Shown here: piece by piece, positions 43,258 to 51,802 of the stretch
Position numbering within the stretch: the stretch's first letter is position 1
Layout: each line of letters starts with the position of its first letter
Assembly (NCBI GenBank): GCA_963934795.1
Contig: CAWWAF010000005.1
Coordinates: 1-64,000 of the forward strand
Direction: 5' to 3'
Length of the DNA stretch: 64,000 nucleotides
From: UBA8438 sp963934795
GTDB lineage: Bacteria; Acidobacteriota; Vicinamibacteria; Vicinamibacterales; UBA8438
Translations under genes and position numbers: made by a program
Notes under the pieces: model-generated
Databases searched by the model: none
What the model was told of the DNA's origin: nothing
The model's input: the letters and a program-made list of their open reading frames with translations, nothing else

Positions 43258-45737
43258 GACTCCGATCTCCTCATCTGAAACGGCATGCTTTCGACGACAC
43301 CAAGGATAATCGACGACCAGCGATAGTCGTCTGCCGCCTCGGCGACAATCTTCCGGATGGCCGGCTGATCGGCCGCCGCCATGCGTCGGCCAATCGCGTA
43401 GGTCAGCAATTTTTCGGTCACGGTTCGCACAAAACTCGTTTCGTGGGCCAACACCGCACGACGCAGCGCCGCCGGCCCGTCGATCTGGGTGCCATCGGCC
43501 AAGGCGCCGGCCGCGTCGACGGGGGCCCCATACGGATCGACGGTCCGCCACCGCCCGATGGCATCAAAATGTTCCATGGCGAAACCGGGCGGGTCCATCA
43601 TTCGATGACACGTCGCGCATGCCGGATTCGCACGATGCATCTCTAGGCGCTCGCGGACCGACTTGGGCTCGACGTCTCCATGATTGTCTTCGAGCGCGGG
43701 CACATCATCCGGTGGAGCGGACGGCGGCATGCCGAGCAGGTTATCCAGCACCCACTTGCCTCGGAGGACTGGCGACGTACGGGTCGGGTAGGCGGTCAGG
43801 GTCAGCAGGCTCGCCTGCCCGAGAAGGCCACCTCGGTCGTCGTCCACCGCGACGCGCCGAAACCGCTCGCCGTATACCCCGGTGATGCCGTAGTGACGTG
43901 CAAGTCGCTCGTTGACGAACGTGTGGTTCGCGCTCAGCAACTGGGGCAGTCCGTAGTCCTGCTCGATGGCGTCTTCAAGAAACAACCGGGTCTCTTGCTC
44001 CATGTCCGAGCGGAGGTTCTCGTCAAAATCGTAGAACACATCTGTGTCAGGAATCACCCCGCGAATGCGGCCGAGCTGCAACCACTGGGTGGCGAAGGTG
44101 TCCACCAACGCGCGCGCCTTCGGGTGAGACAGCATTCTGCGCACCTGCCGTTCGCGCTCCGCGGGGTCACTCAGCCGACCGGCCTCCGCTGCCGCGAGCA
44201 ACGGCTCGTCGGGGATATCGCTCCACAAGAAGAGCGACAAACGCGACGCTAGTTCCAGATCGCTGAGTCCGTACGCCGCACCAGTCTCCACGTCGACAGG
44301 ATCTCGTTCAATGCGAAACAGAAACTCCGGAGCTACCAATAGCCGCTCGATCGCCTTCTGAATTCCGGTGTCGAACCCATTGGCGTCCCGCCCGGCCTCA
44401 TAGAACGGTCGCAGCGTTGCCACATCCGCATCGGTGGCCGGTCGCCGATACGCGCGCCGAGCCAACTCGGACAAAATCTGGGTGGCGCACGCCGTTTCGG
44501 CCGCCGACGCGACGCTGCCAGTGTCCGTTGCGCCATCGGCCGAGCTACTGGGAGAGCACGTAAAGATCTGCCTTCGACTGGCGGTCTCTCCTGCGCCGCT
44601 CGCGGCATACGGACCGGCTACCTCGATTCGCTCGACCGCGGCGTTCCCGTCGTAGAAACCCAGCCCGCTGAGGGAAAAGCCGGACAGGCGCCGCTCGAGC
44701 ACGCCGGTGGGCTCGGTGCGTGCCCCCACGAAGGACACGCCCAAACGATGCATGCCGGCCTCGGCGGGGAACCGGACCACGAGTCCAGCGTCCGCGTCGA
44801 TAGACACAAACTGCTCCCAGTCCGGGTCTCCCCGAATGGTTCCAAAGAAGCTATAGGCCGAGGGATACCCCACCCGATCCGCCCCCCCTACCGTGAACCG
44901 TTTCACCAACGCCCCATCCAGGCGCACCTCGACCTGCTGCTCGGTCCCCATGCCGACGATGTAGTCGTAGATCATCCGGCGCAGGCGGACCTTCACCTCG
45001 TACTCGCCGTCCAACGGAAAGTAGTGCCGAACCGCCAACCCACCGCGTGACCCGAACGGCAGGTCATCGCTCATCCGTTCGTCTTGGTAGAGCAGACGCG
45101 GGGTGTCGTAGGTCGTCGCGGCAAACCCCGGTCCGACGCTCAGGTCACCCACGGCCAATCGGCTGATCCGATTCGCTGCCGACAGGTAGCGGTCGAAGAG
45201 GGCGGGTGATACCGACAAGACGTCGCCGTTGGTGGCAAAGCCGTCCTGGTCGACATCGTCTGGCGGAAACAGCAACCAACGTTCGTCAGCATCGACCGCG
45301 AGCAGGCTGCTGACGGCGTGTCGGTACTCTGTGGCGGTGAGGCGACGAACGGGTGGACGACCTGGATCGGGATGGCTCGCCGCCGCCTCGTCGAGCGCCG
45401 TTTCCAACTGCGTCACGAACCGTCGGTGTTCATCAGGATCGGGCTGCGGGCTGCCAACCGGCGGCATCATGCCGAGGCGCAGTTTACGCACCGCCTGTTC
45501 CCAGAGCTCGGTATCGGCCGATACGTCGGCGGCGTCCACGTGCTCGAACGAGACGGGCGCCGCCCCTTGCGCCACACGCTGGTCACTGTGGCAACTCACG
45601 CAGTACTGGTTCACCAGCGCCTGGCGTGCCTCCGCCTCTGCGACCGTGGGAGCCGGTTGAGCCCAGACGGCACTCTGCATCAACAGTGCGGCGGTTGCCG
45701 TCACTGCTCCCGCACGCCGCGCCAACCGTCTGGACAT
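43254..45737 (-). CDS. DUF1592-type multidomain cytochrome, copy 2
   Basis: The product is 827 residues from the ATG at 45735-45737, which gives a signal peptide (cleavage near VWA-Q). Heme motifs are C46-VS-C49-H50 and C707-AT-C710-H711. Domain order matches copy 1: DUF1587-like (VRRLTATEYRHAVSSLL), a beta-rich middle (DGEYEVKVRLRR), DUF1595 (ARRAYRRP), DUF1592 (VAPEFLFRIERDP, ELASRLSLFLWSDIPDE), DUF1588 (HRMMDPPGFAMEHFDAIG) and DUF1585. It heads the minus-strand module and diverges from the ACHEGN-family gene at 46036. A CCACT-GT-AGTGG inverted repeat (45789-45800) lies about 50 bases upstream of the start. Confidence 0.86.
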   Translation of the reverse strand: MSRRLARRAGAVTATAALLMQSAVWAQPAPTVAEAEARQALVNQYCVSCHSDQRVAQGAAPVSFEHVDAADVSADTELWEQAVRKLRLGMMPPVGSPQPDPDEHRRFVTQLETALDEAAASHPDPGRPPVRRLTATEYRHAVSSLLAVDADERWLLFPPDDVDQDGFATNGDVLSVSPALFDRYLSAANRISRLAVGDLSVGPGFAATTYDTPRLLYQDERMSDDLPFGSRGGLAVRHYFPLDGEYEVKVRLRRMIYDYIVGMGTEQQVEVRLDGALVKRFTVGGADRVGYPSAYSFFGTIRGDPDWEQFVSIDADAGLVVRFPAEAGMHRLGVSFVGARTEPTGVLERRLSGFSLSGLGFYDGNAAVERIEVAGPYAASGAGETASRRQIFTCSPSSSADGATDTGSVASAAETACATQILSELARRAYRRPATDADVATLRPFYEAGRDANGFDTGIQKAIERLLVAPEFLFRIERDPVDVETGAAYGLSDLELASRLSLFLWSDIPDEPLLAAAEAGRLSDPAERERQVRRMLSHPKARALVDTFATQWLQLGRIRGVIPDTDVFYDFDENLRSDMEQETRLFLEDAIEQDYGLPQLLSANHTFVNERLARHYGITGVYGERFRRVAVDDDRGGLLGQASLLTLTAYPTRTSPVLRGKWVLDNLLGMPPSAPPDDVPALEDNHGDVEPKSVRERLEMHRANPACATCHRMMDPPGFAMEHFDAIGRWRTVDPYGAPVDAAGALADGTQIDGPAALRRAVLAHETSFVRTVTEKLLTYAIGRRMAAADQPAIRKIVAEAADDYRWSSIILGVVESMPFQMRRSES

Positions 45738-46035
45738 AACTCCCCGTAGCCAACCCGTCGGCCGGCACACTCAAATATCGCGATGGAACCACTGTAGTGG
45801 CGGGCGACGGGTAAATCAACACCGTTCGACTCGGCGGAATCGTCCACTGGCGGCGTCCTTGGCTCACCCCTGCGACCGCGACACGGCGCGGTCACCGTCT
45901 TACATGGTCTCGTGGTCAATCCGAGCGGCACCATCGATATCGGCGAAACCCTGGAAACGACCGCGTCCAGCGAACACCCCCTTGTGCCGACGGGAATGCT
46001 ATCCTGACGACGGTTCTCCCCACTGAGGTATCTGT

Positions 46036-47022
46036 GTGACCACGCAACCCGCTCGACACGCCGTGCGACTGGCGCTCGTCATCGTCACGTTGACCCTGAC
46101 CACGCCCGCGAGTGTGCTCGCACAATCGTCGCAGGGACTACGTACGCCCTGGGGTGACCCTGACCTGCAAGGTCTGTGGACGAACGCCACCCTGACACCG
46201 GTGGAGCGGCCAGATGCGATGGCCGACAAGACCGTGCTGACGGCCGAGGAAGCGGCGGAGCTCGAGGTCAGGTCGGCCGAGGACCGCGCCGCATCGGACA
46301 CCTTTATTCCTGGCAACGTCGGGGCCTACAACCAGTTTTGGATGGACGGCGGCACGAACGTGACGGGCGACCGACGAACGGCGCTGATCGTCGATCCGCC
46401 CGATGGCAAAATTCCCTGGACCCCCGCAGGACGCCAGCGACTGGCCTCGGATTCGGCCAGATACGGCGTGGGACCGTTCAACACCTACGAAGACGCGGAC
46501 ACAGGAGAGCGCTGTCTTACGGACGGTCTCCCTTTTGTTCCGCTCCAGGGATACAACATGAACTACCACATCCTGCAGTCGCCAGGGTGGGTGGCCATTC
46601 TCACCGAGATGTTCCACGACGTGCGTTTGATTCCGGTCGATGGCCGGGACCACGTGCCGCCGCATGTCGGCCAGACGCTGGGAGACTCCCGCGGGCGATG
46701 GGAGGGCGAGACGCTGGTCGTAGAGACCACCAGCTTCTCCGACAAGAGCGACTTTCTGTGGCGAGCGACCTGGCGCGCAGCGCGGCCCAGCCTGCATCTG
46801 GTCGAACGGTTCACCCGGCTGGACGACGAGACCATCGACTACCAGTTCACCATGTCGGACCCGGACATGTTCACCCAACCGTGGACAGCATCGGTGCCGA
46901 TGACGACCAACCAAGCGTCCCGCGGCGTCACCGCGGGACCGATGTATGAGTACGCGTGCCACGAAGGCAACTACGGCCTCCGCAACATTCTCCGTGGCGC
47001 ACGCACCGAAGAACTTGACTGA
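46036..47022 (+). CDS. Secreted ACHEGN-family protein, copy 2 (unknown function)
   Basis: The product is 328 residues from a GTG at 46036 with a signal peptide (cleavage near VLA-Q). Shared family features: DLQGLWTNATLTPVERP, VDPPDGKIP, C160 (GERCLTDG), WEGETLVVETTSF, LHLVERF, and C308 in EYACHEGNYGLRNIL. It overlaps the following PQQ dehydrogenase by one base (TGATG), so the two are translated together. This is the strongest evidence that the family serves quinoprotein oxidation, for example as a subunit or product-handling protein. The activity itself is unknown. Confidence 0.75.
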   Translation: MTTQPARHAVRLALVIVTLTLTTPASVLAQSSQGLRTPWGDPDLQGLWTNATLTPVERPDAMADKTVLTAEEAAELEVRSAEDRAASDTFIPGNVGAYNQFWMDGGTNVTGDRRTALIVDPPDGKIPWTPAGRQRLASDSARYGVGPFNTYEDADTGERCLTDGLPFVPLQGYNMNYHILQSPGWVAILTEMFHDVRLIPVDGRDHVPPHVGQTLGDSRGRWEGETLVVETTSFSDKSDFLWRATWRAARPSLHLVERFTRLDDETIDYQFTMSDPDMFTQPWTASVPMTTNQASRGVTAGPMYEYACHEGNYGLRNILRGARTEELD

Positions 47023-49133
47023 TGACCAATCGCACCCTGCTCTCATTCATCTGTGCGCTCTCCGTGTTGGCCTGCGCGGCCCCCGCGTCGCAGGCCCAGC
47101 CCTGGCAGACCTACGACACCTCGAATGGCGAGTGGCGCAGCTACGCCGGTGACATCGGTGGCACGAAGTATTCGCCGCTGGCTCAAATAGACGCCGGTAA
47201 CTTCGCCGATCTCGAGCTGGCCTGGGAATGGACCTCGGTCGACAATTTCGTCAGCAAGACGATGCCAGACGGCAGCGAATGGTGGGCCCCGCTGGACACC
47301 ATCGTCGACCATCTCGTGGAAGAAACCCCCGACCTCTACCGGATTGGGCATCCGCCGAACCCCAGCGGCTTCCAGGCGACGCCACTGATGGTCGGTGGCG
47401 TCCTGTATTTCAATACCCCGCTGTCCCAGGGGGTAGCAGTCGACGCGGTAACCGGCGAGACGCTGTGGGTCTTCAACCCGAAGAGCTACGAGGCGGGCAC
47501 AACCACGATGACCGGCACGTGGCGTCAGCGCGGTGTTGCCTACTGGACGGATGGCGACGCGGACGAACGAATCTACTGGGGCACTGGCGACGGCTACCTT
47601 GTGTGCGCGAACGCGAAGAACGGCCAACCGTGCGCCAACTTCGGACCCGACGGCAGCGGGATGGTTGACGCCATGACCGGCGTCCCCCGAGCCAACCGAG
47701 GCGAGCGTGACTATCTGAATGCGTTGACCTACGGCATTCACTCCCCGCCGATCGTGGTCCGTGACCGGATCATCCACGGTTCGCACGTGGCGGACCGACG
47801 CATTACCAAGGAGGCCATTCCTGGATGGGTTCGCGCCTGGGACGCCCGCACGGGCGAGCATGCGTGGGATTTCCACACCATTCCGAACAGTGGTGATGAA
47901 TTTGGCGCTGACACGTGGGCCAACGAATCGTGGCGCTATTCAGGGAATGCGAATGTCTGGTCGATGCTGGCCGGCGACAACGAACTGGGCTATGTCTACC
48001 TGCCCACCGGAACCACCACCAACGACTACTACGGTGCCGACCGACTCGGGGACAATCTCTACTCGGAGACGTTGATTGCCGTCGACATCGAGACCGGTCA
48101 ACGGGCCTGGCACTTCCAGGCGGTGCATCACGGATTGTGGGACTACGACTTCCCCACCCACCCGAATCTCCTCGACGTCACCGTGGATGGGCGCGACATT
48201 CAGGCGATCACCCAGGTCAGCAAGCAGGGGTTTGTCTATACGTTCGACCGGGTGACTGGCGAACCAGTCTGGCCCATCGAAGAGCGACCGGTGCCACAAG
48301 AGACCAACATGCCGGGCGAGGTACCGGCGGCCACCCAGCCCTTCCCCACCCGACCGGCGCCGTTCGACTACCAGGGCATCACGATTGATGACCTCGTCGA
48401 CTTCACGCCAGAGATACGCCAGATGGCGATCGACGCGGTCGAGGGCTTCACGCTTGGCCCACTGTTCCAGCCGCCGAATCGTCCCGTCGCAGGCGAGACC
48501 CTCGGCACCATCATGCGCCCCCCCCCGGGTGGCAGCGCTGGATGGGCGGGCGGCGCGGTCGACCCGGAGACGGGCATGCTCTACATCCCGTCACGCAATC
48601 AAGTCTCCGTCGTCGGGCTATATGCGGCGCAGAGCACAGCCGGCGCCACCGTCGAATTTACCCACGGCGCGCCGGAGGCGGAGCGCATGCAGCAACTGCG
48701 GGACGGTGTCCGGACGGGGCCGCAGATGCCCCAGGGCCTGCCGCTCCTCAAACCGCCCTACTCCCGCATGTCAGCCATCGACATGAACACTGGCGACTAC
48801 GAATGGGTGGTGCCGACCGGCAGTGGGGATCGCGTTCGCAACCACCCGCGCCTCCGGGATCTCAACCTACCCCCACTCGGCGGAGACAACGCGACCAACG
48901 GACCGCTGCTGACGAAGACGCTGCTCATCTATTGCCTGACGGCCGGCAGCTCATCCGGTGGACCGCGCCTGGTGGCCTATGACAAGGCATCGGGTGACGA
49001 GCTGGCCTCCCTCGATCTCCCGTCGGGCGCAATCGGCACCCCCATGACCTATATGGTGGACGGCCGCCAGTACATCGCCCTTACGGTTGGTGGAGGCCCC
49101 CGCCTGGTCGCATTCGCCCTCCCCGAAGCGTAG
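47022..49133 (+). CDS. PQQ-dependent dehydrogenase (quinoprotein glucose-dehydrogenase-like), copy 2
   Basis: The product is 703 residues with a signal peptide (cleavage near SQA-Q). Propeller segments include EWRSYAGDIGGTKYSPLAQ, ADTWANESWRYSGN, HHGLWDYDFPTHPNLLDV, FVYTFDRVTGEPVWPIEER and KPPYSRMSAIDMNTGDYEW. It is most similar to the copy at 23132. It has no cytochrome domain. It sits in an operon between an ACHEGN-family gene (one-base overlap) and the DUF3179 lipoprotein gene (18-base gap). Substrate unknown. Confidence 0.9.
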   Translation: MTNRTLLSFICALSVLACAAPASQAQPWQTYDTSNGEWRSYAGDIGGTKYSPLAQIDAGNFADLELAWEWTSVDNFVSKTMPDGSEWWAPLDTIVDHLVEETPDLYRIGHPPNPSGFQATPLMVGGVLYFNTPLSQGVAVDAVTGETLWVFNPKSYEAGTTTMTGTWRQRGVAYWTDGDADERIYWGTGDGYLVCANAKNGQPCANFGPDGSGMVDAMTGVPRANRGERDYLNALTYGIHSPPIVVRDRIIHGSHVADRRITKEAIPGWVRAWDARTGEHAWDFHTIPNSGDEFGADTWANESWRYSGNANVWSMLAGDNELGYVYLPTGTTTNDYYGADRLGDNLYSETLIAVDIETGQRAWHFQAVHHGLWDYDFPTHPNLLDVTVDGRDIQAITQVSKQGFVYTFDRVTGEPVWPIEERPVPQETNMPGEVPAATQPFPTRPAPFDYQGITIDDLVDFTPEIRQMAIDAVEGFTLGPLFQPPNRPVAGETLGTIMRPPPGGSAGWAGGAVDPETGMLYIPSRNQVSVVGLYAAQSTAGATVEFTHGAPEAERMQQLRDGVRTGPQMPQGLPLLKPPYSRMSAIDMNTGDYEWVVPTGSGDRVRNHPRLRDLNLPPLGGDNATNGPLLTKTLLIYCLTAGSSSGGPRLVAYDKASGDELASLDLPSGAIGTPMTYMVDGRQYIALTVGGGPRLVAFALPEA

Positions 49134-49151
49134 CGGACCGCCCGCCCCGGC

Positions 49152-50567
49152 ATGACCGCCAAGAGAGCGACATCGGCATCCGCGTCCGTGGTGGCAGCGC
49201 GGCGCACCCGATGCCATGCCGGCGCGCTAGCGATGCTAGTGTTCCTTGGCGCCTGCGGCGGTGTCGCCCCCCTCTCGGCCCAAGACGAACCTCGACTGCT
49301 CGACAAGAACCGCGGCGCGTTCCCGGCCGCACCCAGATCCGGCACCGGCGCACTGGCTGGTCCCGTCCGCGATGCGCTAACAGACATCGCGCCGGCCTTG
49401 CGGCAGCAGCGGTTTCCGACGGATGCGGTTCGCACCATTGGCTCCTCCGGGGACCCGCGCCTCCTTTGGTACCTCTATGACCTGCTGCGTCTCACGTCGA
49501 GCGACTCGCTACCTGTGGTGGTCCAGGCATTCGAGACGCTGAGTGGCAGTTCACTGGCCAGCGAGCCGTTGACCACCATGGGTGATCGCATCTTGGCGTG
49601 GGATCTCCCGGCCCCTCCAGACTATCGGCGCCTCAAACGCGATCTGTTTCTGCTGATCGAGCCGCGCTGGGCGCCGTTCTTCGACGACGAAGACTCCACC
49701 ATCGACTGGCGGCTTGTCGGGTGGGGTGGCGTGTTCATCGACGACCGGCCCGTCGCCACCGCGGGCGAAATCTGCCCTCGCGGGTGCATCCCGGCCCTGG
49801 ACGAACCGGCTGTGACCGATGCTGAGGGCGGGTCCTGGTATCCGGACCAGTCCCTGGTGTTTGGCGTGGTCGTCGGCGGGGAGGCCCGCGCGTACCCGAA
49901 GCACATCATGGAAATACACGAGATGGTCAACGACACCCTCGGCGGGCGACGGCTGGCCATCCCCTACTGCACGCTGTGTCTGTCTGCGCAGGCGTACTTC
50001 ACCGACGACGTCGACGGGTTTGAACCCCTCCTGCGAACCTCGGGGCTGTTGTCACGCTCAAACAAGTTCATGTACGACGTCACCACCTTCTCGGCCGTGG
50101 ATACCTTCACGGGAGAAGCCATCTCTGGACCGCTGCTCGATGCCGATGTCACGCTCGCGCAGACCACTGTCGTCACGTCCCCCTGGGGTGCCTGGCGCGC
50201 GGCGCACCCGGACACGACGATCATCGCGGAGGATGGCGGTATCGGCCGGCGCTACCCGGTCAATCCTCTACGCGGGCGGGACGACGCCGGGCCGATCTTT
50301 CCGGTGGGCGACGTCGATCCCCGGCTGGGCGTGCACGAGGTGGTGGTGGGAGTACTCAATGCGGAAGGGCTCCCGGTCGCGTTCCCGGTCGCACCAACTC
50401 GGCTGGCACTGAACGCGGGTGAGGAGGTCTCCCTGGCCGGGGTCACACTGCAACCTGATTCCGGTGGCCTCCGCGCGTTCATCAACGGTTCGGAGACCCC
50501 CGCGCATGAAGCGTTCTGGTTTGCGTGGAGTCAGTTTCAACCGAGAACGCGCTTGTGGGCGCGCTAG
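49152..50567 (+). CDS. DUF3179 domain lipoprotein
   Basis: The product is 471 residues. A lipoprotein signal ends at C35 (LVFLGAC). The DUF3179 domain runs about 225-440 with its markers VVVGGEARAYPKHIMEIHEMVND, IPYCTLCLSAQAYF and RTSGLLSRSNKFMYD. The C-x-x-C in PYCTLC could bind metal or form a redox disulfide. Function of DUF3179 is unknown. It follows the PQQ dehydrogenase after 18 bases, so it belongs to that operon, and is convergent with copy 3 of the ACHEGN family. Confidence 0.82.
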   Translation: MTAKRATSASASVVAARRTRCHAGALAMLVFLGACGGVAPLSAQDEPRLLDKNRGAFPAAPRSGTGALAGPVRDALTDIAPALRQQRFPTDAVRTIGSSGDPRLLWYLYDLLRLTSSDSLPVVVQAFETLSGSSLASEPLTTMGDRILAWDLPAPPDYRRLKRDLFLLIEPRWAPFFDDEDSTIDWRLVGWGGVFIDDRPVATAGEICPRGCIPALDEPAVTDAEGGSWYPDQSLVFGVVVGGEARAYPKHIMEIHEMVNDTLGGRRLAIPYCTLCLSAQAYFTDDVDGFEPLLRTSGLLSRSNKFMYDVTTFSAVDTFTGEAISGPLLDADVTLAQTTVVTSPWGAWRAAHPDTTIIAEDGGIGRRYPVNPLRGRDDAGPIFPVGDVDPRLGVHEVVVGVLNAEGLPVAFPVAPTRLALNAGEEVSLAGVTLQPDSGGLRAFINGSETPAHEAFWFAWSQFQPRTRLWAR

Positions 50568-50643
50568 GGAACGCCTCGGTGGCGGTGAAGGGACGGGCCC
50601 GAGTCGCTCTCTCGGTGACCGTCACCGGGGCGCGAACCAGCCC

Positions 50644-51660
50644 TCAACGACCGTCCACTGCCGCGTCCGCCAACCGAGCAGTTCGGAGCATGCCGCCCAT
50701 CGAGACATTGCCTTCGTGACAGGCGAATTCGAAGAGCGTCTGGTCGCGGCGCTTCAACGGGATCTCCGCCGTCCACGGTGACTCCCAAGTGGTGGGGTCA
50801 GTGAATGTGAGCTGATACAGGATGGTGTCTGGCCCGGTCCGCGTGAACCGCTCGACGAGGTGCAACTCGCCGGCGGAACCGTAGAAGTAGCTACCAGACG
50901 CGAAGTTTCGCGTCTCGACCACCAGCGTGTCGCCATCCCAGTGGCCCCGCGGGTCGCCGTTCCACTGCCGGATGTTCTGCGACAGGTGTGGGTGTCCGTC
51001 GAGCGCGATCAGCCGGGCGTCATGAAACGCTTCACTCAGGAACGCCAGATGATCCGGGGTCTGCACGATTTGATAGAAGGTGTAGGGGCCCGAACCGAAA
51101 TTCCCCCCCAGCCTCGGCACGCCGGTCGTCACGCAACGGTGAAAGTTGTTCAGGTCCTCTGGACCGGTCTTGAACTCCCAGCCGGTGTCCACACGCGCCT
51201 CGCGCGCCTGCCCGGCTGCGGTTAGGGCTGGAATGCGACCGTCGGGCGGGTCGATGACCTGCGACGTCCTGTTCGTGAACTCCACATCGACCATCCCAAG
51301 AGAGTTGCTGGTCGAGGACGGACCACCGTAGGTATCAACGTCATTCAACGCCGCGAAGAACGCCCCTTCCGGCGTCGTGAAGGCGCTACGGCCGTTCTGG
51401 AAAATACGGCCCGCGCGCGCGCGGAGCGTCGCGACCTCTTCATCGGTCAGAAACTCGCGCCCCTCGAAAACCGGCGGACGCTGCAACGGCGTGGCAGTGT
51501 TGCTGAGCCAGACGCCTTGCAGATCAGGCCGCCCGTCGGACAAGCGAGGCGGGGTCCAGTCCTCAGCCGACTCGGTCTGCGCACCGGCGGGCACGACCGC
51601 ACACAGCAACCCGATCGACGCCATCACCACCACGACGCGAGCCAGACCACTGAAGCACAT
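50644..51660 (-). CDS. Secreted ACHEGN-family protein, copy 3 (unknown function)
   Basis: The product is 338 residues with a signal peptide (cleavage near AGA-Q) and an excellent ribosome site (AAGGAGG) before the ATG. Family features: DLQGVWLSNTATPLQRP, VIDPPDGRIP, C176 (HRCVTTG), HWDGDTLVVETRNF, LHLVERF, and C314 in FEFACHEGNVSMGGML. It is monocistronic as far as seen. A perfect 7-bp inverted repeat CGGTGAC-C-GTCACCG at 50613-50627 lies between it and the convergent DUF3179 gene. Function unknown. Confidence 0.75.
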   Translation of the reverse strand: MCFSGLARVVVVMASIGLLCAVVPAGAQTESAEDWTPPRLSDGRPDLQGVWLSNTATPLQRPPVFEGREFLTDEEVATLRARAGRIFQNGRSAFTTPEGAFFAALNDVDTYGGPSSTSNSLGMVDVEFTNRTSQVIDPPDGRIPALTAAGQAREARVDTGWEFKTGPEDLNNFHRCVTTGVPRLGGNFGSGPYTFYQIVQTPDHLAFLSEAFHDARLIALDGHPHLSQNIRQWNGDPRGHWDGDTLVVETRNFASGSYFYGSAGELHLVERFTRTGPDTILYQLTFTDPTTWESPWTAEIPLKRRDQTLFEFACHEGNVSMGGMLRTARLADAAVDGR

Positions 51661-51802
51661 ACGCCCCTCCTTCGGTTGCGGCCATTCTATGGCACACCGC
51701 TCGCTTCGCCTACCGCCGTGCCGACGCTCGACGCCTCCTGGTATCCGAGAGAGAGCCCATGAGCAGACTCACCCGCCGGGGCGGTCCCGGCCATCCAGTG
51801 TC

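Noticed and set aside
43258..43551. Upstream extension of DUF1552 copy 2
   Set aside because: The added 98 codons lie within the DUF1592 gene in another frame; the ATG at 43257 gives a proper Tat signal and the ATGA overlap seen in copy 1.
50613..50627. CGGTGAC-C-GTCACCG inverted repeat as an intrinsic terminator
   Set aside because: The one-base centre cannot form a good RNA loop and no T-tract follows; it might be a protein site, but there is no further support.
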